NCBI GenBank assembly: GCA_002329075.1
Contig: DCXR01000005.1
Span: 614-11,499 of the forward strand
DNA: 10,886 nucleotides
From: Candidatus Neomicrothrix sp. UBA2131
GTDB lineage: Bacteria; Actinomycetota; Acidimicrobiia; Acidimicrobiales; MedAcidi-G1
Reading direction: 5' to 3'
Position 1 is the first letter of the stretch. Every line of letters starts with the position of its first letter. Shown here piece by piece: positions 6,413-10,886 of the stretch. Both the position numbers and the translations under genes were made by a program. The notes beneath the pieces are model-generated. The model saw only the letters and a program-made list of their open reading frames with translations. It was not told the DNA's origin and did not search any database.

Positions 6413-7654
6413 TCAGGCTCCACTCCCGGAGGAGGCACCTGTGCGTGTCTCGGCCCAGGTCTTCCCGGAGTCGACGTCGATGTCGCGGGACAGACCGAGC
6501 ACGCGCTCACCGATGATGTTGCGCTGCACGGCGAAGGTTCCGCCGCCCAGCGTGAGCGCCGGCGAGAAGATGAACCCGTAGTGCCAGATCGAGGACACGT
6601 CCGGGAACTGGCGGGTGCGCAGGAGGTTCTCGGTGAAGCTCTCCTCGAGCACCGGACGAAGCATGCCCTTCGGGCCGGAACCGATGAGCATCCCGGAGGT
6701 ACCCGCGAGTTCCTTGGCCAGTTCCATGACGTGTTGGCCGTGGTCGTCGGCCATCGCCTTCTGGATCGACGCCTCGACGCCCGGCGTGCGCCCGGCCAAC
6801 TTCGCCGAGAGTGTCCGCAGTCGGTTGAGGCGCAGCACCTCGGCCTCGCACTTGAGGGACGCCATCTTCTGGCGCAGGACCGGGTCGTCACAGCCGCCGG
6901 CGCGGCGGACCAGTTCGAGCAGGTCCTCGGCCGACGGCCCGGCACCCCAGAGCGAGCCGGCCGACGACAACGACACCCGCTCGTTGGCGAGCGTCACCCG
7001 GGCGAGGCGCCAGCCGTCGCCCTCGGCGCCGACGAGCAGGTCGGCGGGAAGCCGCACGTCGTCGAAGAACACCTGGTTGAAGGAATGCGCGGTCGTGGGG
7101 TCGATGATCGGCGACATCGAGATGCCCGGCAGGTCCGTCGGGCAGATGAAGTAGGAGATGCCCTTGTGCTTGGGTACGTCCGGGTCGGTCCGGGCGATGA
7201 GAATCCCGAACTGTGACAGGTGGGCGCCGCTGGTCCAGATCTTGGACCCGTTGATGACGTACTCGTCGCCGTCGCGAACGGCCCGGGTGCCCAGGTTGGC
7301 GAGGTCCGAGCCGGCGTCGGGCTCGGAGAACATCTGGCACCAGAACTCCTCGCCGGTGAAGATAGGCCGCAGGTACCGCTGCTTCTGCTCCTCGGTGCCC
7401 GCCAGCAGGATCGTGGGTGCCGCCCAACCGATGCCGATCGCGTTGTCGGGCCGTCGCACGCCGGCCCGTCGCAGTTCCTCGTCGATCACGATCTGGTGCA
7501 TCGGGTCGGCTTCGACGCCCCAGGGCGCCGGCAAGTGCGGCACCGTGTAGCCGGCGTCCAGGAGTTCGTCCGGGGTGGGCCCGGGGTTGGCCTCGAGCCA
7601 CGCCCTCACCTCGAGGCGGCGTGGGTCGTCGTCCGGCGGAAGGTCGAAGTCCAT
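6413..7654 (-). CDS. Acyl-CoA dehydrogenase (FadE-like)
   Basis: The 413-residue product is a full-length flavin-dependent acyl-CoA dehydrogenase, which introduces an alpha-beta double bond into an acyl-CoA and passes electrons to an electron-transfer flavoprotein. Visible landmarks are LPAPWGVEAD (41-50), the FAD/substrate segment QMFSEPDAGSDLANL (107-121), NGSKIWTSGA (135-144) and the C-terminal FAD-binding GGGTFAVQRNIIGERVLGL (370-388). In short-chain and medium-chain enzymes the last motif reads YEGT, and its Glu is the catalytic base. Here the position is Gly, as in many actinobacterial FadE proteins, so the base must lie elsewhere or in a partner subunit. The physiological acyl-CoA is unknown. 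It is second in the run, 60 nt after the cfa stop, and almost touches the next gene. The Shine-Dalgarno sequence before the ATG at 7654 is weak (GGTAG). Confidence 0.88.
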   Translation of the reverse strand: MDFDLPPDDDPRRLEVRAWLEANPGPTPDELLDAGYTVPHLPAPWGVEADPMHQIVIDEELRRAGVRRPDNAIGIGWAAPTILLAGTEEQKQRYLRPIFTGEEFWCQMFSEPDAGSDLANLGTRAVRDGDEYVINGSKIWTSGAHLSQFGILIARTDPDVPKHKGISYFICPTDLPGISMSPIIDPTTAHSFNQVFFDDVRLPADLLVGAEGDGWRLARVTLANERVSLSSAGSLWGAGPSAEDLLELVRRAGGCDDPVLRQKMASLKCEAEVLRLNRLRTLSAKLAGRTPGVEASIQKAMADDHGQHVMELAKELAGTSGMLIGSGPKGMLRPVLEESFTENLLRTRQFPDVSSIWHYGFIFSPALTLGGGTFAVQRNIIGERVLGLSRDIDVDSGKTWAETRTGASSGSGA

Positions 7655-7714
7655 CGCTACCGAGTCTGGTCCACTTCAGGCTCCGCCGCCGACGCGGGCC
7701 GGCCCCTGCAGGGT

Positions 7715-8830
7715 TCAGCGCGCTGCGTCGTAGCGGGGCGAGACCCGTACGGTGCGGCGGAACACGACCTGGAAGACCTGCAGGTTGCGGACCCTGAACG
7801 AGGCGGCCGACGACAGCAGGTAGTAGCGCCACGTCCGGCGGAACCGCTCGTCGTAGTCGGGGATCTCGTGCCAGCGGGCCTCGATGTTGTCGTGCCAGGC
7901 CAGGAGGGTCCGGTCGTAGTCGGGGCCCAGGTTCTGGACGTCCTCGACGGTCCAGTGCGGTTGCGAGGCGCCGGCGATCTGGTGCAGGGACGGAACGACG
8001 CCGCCCGGGAAGATGTAGCGGTCGAACCAGGCGTCAGTGTTGTCCTTCGACTCATTCGATCCGATGGTGTGGTGGAGCATCAGACCGTCGGGCACCAGCA
8101 GGTCACGGCACCGGTCGAAGAAGGTGCCGAAGTTGCGGGGCCCGACGTGTTCCATCATCCCGATGCTGACGATCCGGTCGAACTCACCCTCGACGTCCCG
8201 GTAGTCCTGCTGGTGGAACTCGACGGACAGGTTGCCGGCGCGCCGCCTGGCCTCGTCGACCTGTTCGCCGGCGGGGCTGATGCCCGTGACGTGGACACCG
8301 TGGTTGGCAGAGGCGTGGCGGGCGAAGGCGCCCCAGCCACAGCCGATGTCGAGCACCCGCATCCCGGGCTCGAGTCCGAGCTTGCGGCAGACCAGGTCCA
8401 ACTTGGCCGCCTGGGCGGACGCCAGGTCATCGGCGTCCTTCCAGTGGGCGCAGCTGTAGACCATCTCGTCGCCGAGCATCCGCAGGTAGAGGTCGTTGCC
8501 GATGTCGTAGTGCGCCTGTGCATTGCGGACGGCTTGGCTGGTGGTCTGGCGGTTCACGATCCGTCCCCGCAGCACGTTCCAGACGAGCGAGGGGCTTGGC
8601 CGGATTGCGGCACGCAGGTCGGCGGTGAACACCCGCACGAGGAACTCGTCGAGGCGGTCGGCGTCCCACCAGCCGTCCTGGTAGGCCTCACCCAGGCCGA
8701 GCTCGCGGTCGCCCAGCACCCTCCCCCAGAAGCGGTCGTCGTGGACCCGGATGTCGTGCGGCCGGTCGCCCCCGACGACCACGTCTGCCGTCGCAAGGAG
8801 TTCGGTGCCCTGCTGTTTGGCGCTGGCCAC
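7715..8830 (-). CDS. cfa: Cyclopropane-fatty-acyl-phospholipid synthase family methyltransferase
   Basis: The 371-residue product transfers a methyl(ene) group from S-adenosylmethionine to cis double bonds of acyl chains, making cyclopropane (or, in some actinobacterial relatives, 10-methyl/methylene) fatty acids at the inner membrane face. It has the N-terminal lipid-binding domain with YQDGWWD (50-56) and HYDIGNDLY (107-115), SAM motif I VLDIGCGWG (159-167), GMMEHVGPRN (224-233), and YIFPGG (272-277). Residues Cys127, Glu227, His254, Ile256 and Tyr305 have the same relative spacing as the bicarbonate-site residues Cys139, Glu239, His266, Ile268 and Tyr317 of E. coli Cfa, so the active site looks intact. 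Length is close to the 382 residues of E. coli Cfa. The start is a GTG at 8830 preceded by a strong GGAGGAG about 5 nt away. It is first of the four-gene run. Confidence 0.92.
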   Translation of the reverse strand: MASAKQQGTELLATADVVVGGDRPHDIRVHDDRFWGRVLGDRELGLGEAYQDGWWDADRLDEFLVRVFTADLRAAIRPSPSLVWNVLRGRIVNRQTTSQAVRNAQAHYDIGNDLYLRMLGDEMVYSCAHWKDADDLASAQAAKLDLVCRKLGLEPGMRVLDIGCGWGAFARHASANHGVHVTGISPAGEQVDEARRRAGNLSVEFHQQDYRDVEGEFDRIVSIGMMEHVGPRNFGTFFDRCRDLLVPDGLMLHHTIGSNESKDNTDAWFDRYIFPGGVVPSLHQIAGASQPHWTVEDVQNLGPDYDRTLLAWHDNIEARWHEIPDYDERFRRTWRYYLLSSAASFRVRNLQVFQVVFRRTVRVSPRYDAAR

Positions 8831-8864
8831 TTGCTCCTCCGTCTGCTCGGCGACCCGGCCGCCG

Positions 8865-8870
8865 ATTCTA
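8865..8870 (-). promoter_or_regulatory. Possible -10 element for the cfa-led operon
   Basis: On the minus strand TAGAAT matches five of six bases of the -10 consensus and would place a transcription start about 25-30 nt before the GTG of cfa. No convincing -35 hexamer lies 16-18 bp upstream, so the call rests on one element plus position. The first three bases also form the stop codon of the short coding-like tail just upstream. Confidence 0.35.
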
Positions 8871-8970
8871 GTTACGGGCGCGGCTCAGCCGTCCGGTGTC
8901 CGCCCCCCCCAGGTTCACCGGCCCCATCGAGGAGCGCTCGATCAGTTCGTCCGGGATCTGGACGTGTCCA
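8868..8970 (-). pseudogene. Short coding-like tail of an unidentified protein (probable truncated gene)
   Basis: Between the glucosidase stop (8989) and cfa, one minus-strand frame reads about 33 residues ending at TAG (8868-8870): HVQIPDELIERSS, then MGPVNLGGADTGRLSRARN. Nearly all third codon positions are G or C, as in the real genes around it, and the residue mix looks like a genuine C-terminus. No plausible start or ribosome binding site precedes it, and upstream it would enter the glucosidase gene in another frame. It is therefore best seen as the 3' end of a gene whose 5' part has been lost. I do not recognise the family. A 19-residue peptide from the internal ATG is possible but has little support. 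Confidence 0.4.
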
Positions 8971-8988
8971 CCTGGCTGGCCCGGCCTA

Positions 8989-10581
8989 TCAAGACAGGTC
9001 CACCCAGATGGCGGCGTTGTGGGCCGCCAGGGCCAGCCGCCGCTCACCGTCGACCCTGACGCCCGGTGTGGCGTAGGCGACGGAAGCGCCGGCCGGAATT
9101 TCCACGTGGTGCTCATCGGACGCGGTGTTGGCGGCCACGCCCACCGGCCCGCGCCGGTAGGCGATGACCGGGCCGTAGCCACCATCTGTCCATACCAGCG
9201 GCTCGTAGACCAGGTCGGGCAGGGTCCCGAGGGCGACCAGGAGGCCTGCGTAGCGGCTGTGCCAGGAGTCGGGCTCACCCACCTGGGCATGGGCGGTCTC
9301 GTTGTCGGCCCGCTGTTCGGAACGCAGCCACGCCTCGCCGGAGGTGAACCCGTTGCCCGATCCGGGCGCCCACGGCATCGGCGTGCGGCAGCCATCGCGG
9401 CCGTTGTCCACCGGGTCGAGCACCGCCTCTTCGGGTACCCGACCGTCTACCAGGCCCAGTTCTTCGCCCTGGTATAGGACCGGCACGCCGGGCAGGCAGG
9501 AGAACAGCACGTTGAGGACCAGGGTGCGTTCCCGGCCGAGGTCGCCGCCACCGAACCGGGTGGGCGACCTCGGCACGTCGTGGCTGCCGGCGGCCCAGAG
9601 GAGCCGCTCGCCGACCAGGTCGATGGGTCCGGCCAGCACGCGGCGGAGCTTGTCGACCTCCCAGTCGATGTGCATGGGTGCGAACCAGAATCCACCGTGC
9701 ATCCCGTCGCCGGGCACCAGGTCGGCCAGGCCCTGTGGATCTTGGTGGTAGGTCTCGCCGAGGAGGTAGGCGTCGTACTCGTCGCAGATGGCACGCCACC
9801 TGCGGAACACATCGTGGCTCTCGGGTTGGAACACATCGTGGAGGTGGTCGAAGGCCAGCCACTGTTCGTACCGGTCGGCAGTCGGGTCCCACGGTCCGAT
9901 CTGGGGGTTGGAGCGCAGCAGGTCGTCCTTGACCAGAGCACCGGCCACGTCGATTCGGAAGCCACCGACCCCGCGATCCAGCCAGAAGCGCAGGATCCGG
10001 TCGAACTCCTCGACCACGGCCGGGTTGCGCCAGTTGAGGTCGGGTTGTTCAGGCAGGAACAGGTGCATGTAGTACTGGCCGGAGGCCTCGTCGAGGGTCC
10101 AGGCCGGGCCGCCGAAGTAGCCGATCCAGTTGTTGGGCGGGCCGCCGTCGGGGCCCGGAGCGGCCCAGATGTAGTAGTCGCGGTGGTCGCTGTCGGGACC
10201 GGTGAGGGCGTCGCGGAACCAGGGGTGGGCATCGCTGGAATGATTGGGCACCAGGTCGACGAGGATCCGCAGGCCCCGCCGGTGTGCCCCGTTGATCAGG
10301 GTGTCGAAGTCGTCGAGGGTGCCGAAGCGGGGATCGACATCGCAGTAGTCGGCGACGTCGTAGCCCCAGTCGGCCATGGGCGACGGGTAGAACGGAGTGA
10401 CCCAGACGAAGTCGATGCCCAGGTCTGCCAGGTAGTCGAGACGGTCATGGATACCGATCAGGTCGCCGATGCCGTCGCCGTTAGAGTCGGCGAACGACCG
10501 GATGTACACCTGATAGCCGACCGTGCCGTGCCACCAGCGTCTCGTGTCCGCTCCTGCTCCTGATTGAGCTGGTTCATCCAC
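8989..10581 (-). CDS. GH13 alpha-glucosidase
   Basis: The 530-residue product is a cytoplasmic (no signal peptide) alpha-amylase-family hydrolase that releases glucose from alpha-glucosides. It has WWHGTVGYQVYIRSF (16-30), the DSNGDGIGDL calcium-type loop (32-41), conserved region I DLVPNHSS (109-116), region II GFRIDVA with nucleophile Asp211, region III LLGETY with acid/base Glu276, and region IV GSHDVPR with His334 and Asp335. Region IV usually reads NHD; Ser replaces the Asn here. Val follows the nucleophile, a residue associated with alpha-1,6 preference in the oligo-1,6-glucosidase group, so specificity for maltose, isomaltose or another sugar is open. The start is a GTG at 10581 with AGGGG about 10 nt upstream; the nearby ATG at 10577 is out of frame. 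It is divergent from the lipoprotein gene and preceded by a LacI-type operator within its promoter, pointing to sugar-inducible expression. Confidence 0.9.
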   Translation of the reverse strand: MDEPAQSGAGADTRRWWHGTVGYQVYIRSFADSNGDGIGDLIGIHDRLDYLADLGIDFVWVTPFYPSPMADWGYDVADYCDVDPRFGTLDDFDTLINGAHRRGLRILVDLVPNHSSDAHPWFRDALTGPDSDHRDYYIWAAPGPDGGPPNNWIGYFGGPAWTLDEASGQYYMHLFLPEQPDLNWRNPAVVEEFDRILRFWLDRGVGGFRIDVAGALVKDDLLRSNPQIGPWDPTADRYEQWLAFDHLHDVFQPESHDVFRRWRAICDEYDAYLLGETYHQDPQGLADLVPGDGMHGGFWFAPMHIDWEVDKLRRVLAGPIDLVGERLLWAAGSHDVPRSPTRFGGGDLGRERTLVLNVLFSCLPGVPVLYQGEELGLVDGRVPEEAVLDPVDNGRDGCRTPMPWAPGSGNGFTSGEAWLRSEQRADNETAHAQVGEPDSWHSRYAGLLVALGTLPDLVYEPLVWTDGGYGPVIAYRRGPVGVAANTASDEHHVEIPAGASVAYATPGVRVDGERRLALAAHNAAIWVDLS

Positions 10582-10636
10582 CGGCTGCTGCCCCTGACTG
10601 TCGCTCTGTCACCCCCCTGCCACCCGGGTGTGGGGC

Positions 10637-10664
10637 AAGATAGTCGTAAGCGCTTACATGCGAA
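10637..10664 (-). promoter_or_regulatory. Promoter of the alpha-glucosidase gene
   Basis: On the minus strand TTCGCA (10659-10664, four of six matches to the -35 consensus) is followed after 16 bp by TATCTT (10637-10642, four of six to the -10 consensus). Transcription would start near 10630, leaving a leader of about 50 nt. The perfect palindrome at 10646-10657 lies wholly inside the spacer, so a bound repressor would directly block RNA polymerase. Confidence 0.45.
10646..10657. promoter_or_regulatory. LacI-family operator, perfect palindrome
   Basis: GTAAGCGCTTAC is a perfect 12-bp inverted repeat built on the central CG and AAGCGCTT core typical of LacI/GalR-family operators. It sits between an alpha-glucosidase gene and a divergent lipoprotein gene, a normal place for control by a sugar-responsive repressor. 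The repressor gene itself is not in this window. Confidence 0.75.
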
Positions 10665-10673
10665 AGCGCTCCC
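10662..10673. promoter_or_regulatory. Second, imperfect LacI-type half-matched operator
   Basis: GAAAGCGCTCCC shares the AGCGCT core with the neighbouring perfect palindrome and is centred 16 bp from it. Its outer arms do not match each other. It could be a weaker site for the same repressor or chance similarity next to a real site. Confidence 0.4.
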
Positions 10674-10762
10674 TCCGTCACGGTCGTTCTCCCGGCTCTG
10701 CCGGCAGGTGGGGCCGCCCGCGCTTGTCACTGTCGGGCGGAGTGCTGGCACACTCACCTGCT

Positions 10763-10770
10763 GGAGGAGG
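10763..10770 (+). promoter_or_regulatory. Strong ribosome binding site of the lipoprotein gene
   Basis: GGAGGAGG lies 5 nt before the ATG at 10776 and is close to the full anti-Shine-Dalgarno complement. It favours the first of two adjacent ATG codons (10776 and 10779). Confidence 0.7.
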
Positions 10771-10775
10771 CACCG

Positions 10776-10886
10776 ATGATGCAGCACACTGCGGTTAGAG
10801 CAACCCTTCTGGTCGCCCTGCTGCTGGCAGCCGGGTGTGGAGGTGGCGAGTCGACCACCACGACCACCACGGCCGCACCCACCACC
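10776..10886 (+). CDS. Lipoprotein N-terminus, probably the sugar-binding protein of an ABC importer (cut by right edge)
   Basis: The visible 37 codons start MMQHTAVRATLLVALLLAAGCGGGES. Residues 9-19 are hydrophobic and LAAGC is a lipobox, so Cys21 should be lipidated after signal peptidase II cleavage and the protein anchored outside the cytoplasmic membrane. After GGGES comes a Thr-rich, Ala/Pro-containing linker that continues to the edge, a common form in actinobacterial lipoproteins. No ligand-binding domain is visible. The binding-protein function is inferred from the divergent alpha-glucosidase and the shared LacI-type control region, because such loci usually encode an alpha-glucoside ABC transporter. 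It could equally be another lipoprotein. Confidence 0.7.
   Translation, partial: MMQHTAVRATLLVALLLAAGCGGGESTTTTTTAAPTT

Noticed and set aside
7561..7572. The acyl-CoA dehydrogenase contains LLDAGYT, resembling the ten-residue repeats of the secreted protein.
   Set aside because: It is a single copy at a position where related dehydrogenases have a similar sequence; chance similarity is sufficient.
10724..10754. TTGTCA (10724-10729) as the -35 box of a lipoprotein-gene promoter.
   Set aside because: No acceptable -10 hexamer lies at 16-18 bp; the best candidates match only two bases, so the plus-strand promoter is left unassigned.

Overview
The window is about 10.9 kb of GC-rich DNA with strong G/C bias at third codon positions. 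Gene content is that of an actinomycete-type bacterium: a FadE-like acyl-CoA dehydrogenase, a cyclopropane-fatty-acid synthase, a GH13 alpha-glucosidase, and a lipoprotein whose Cys is followed by a Thr/Ala/Pro linker. That linker style is frequent in Acidimicrobiia and relatives. The class-level placement is inference from style, not from a marker gene.

Layout. (1) Positions 1-2480, minus strand: one uninterrupted reading frame of 826 codons that runs off the left edge. It encodes an exported, very acidic protein with two internal repeat systems: a 10-residue array near the N-terminus, and a methionine-rich 13-residue array that occupies most of the last third. A TTGACA/TAGGCT promoter and an AGGAG ribosome binding site sit in front of it. 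I do not recognise this protein, and it is the most unusual object here. (2) About 2550-2812, minus strand: the C-terminal half of a MOSC-domain protein, lacking its N-terminal half and apparently frameshifted at its end; a gene remnant. (3) 2841-4073, plus strand: a Bcr/CflA-type major facilitator drug transporter. (4) 4040-8830, minus strand: a tight four-gene run in transcription order: cfa-type methyltransferase, acyl-CoA dehydrogenase, a fold-III PLP enzyme of the D-threonine aldolase type, and an FAD-linked sugar-lactone oxidase of the ALO family. Gaps are 60, 4 and 5 nt, so co-transcription is likely. The last gene overlaps the end of the transporter gene tail to tail. (5) About 8868-8970, minus strand: a short coding-like tail of an unidentified protein, probably another truncated gene. 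(6) 8989-10581, minus strand: GH13 alpha-glucosidase. (7) 10582-10775: a divergent control region with a perfect 12-bp LacI-family palindrome placed between the -35 and -10 elements of the glucosidase promoter. (8) 10776 to the right edge, plus strand: start of a lipoprotein, likely the binding protein of a sugar ABC importer.

How they fit. The right end looks like the edge of an alpha-glucoside uptake and hydrolysis locus under LacI-type repression. The central operon combines membrane-lipid cyclopropanation with acyl-CoA dehydrogenation and two enzymes whose link to lipids is not obvious. The left end pairs an unknown secreted repeat protein, divergently, with an efflux pump across a decayed MOSC gene.
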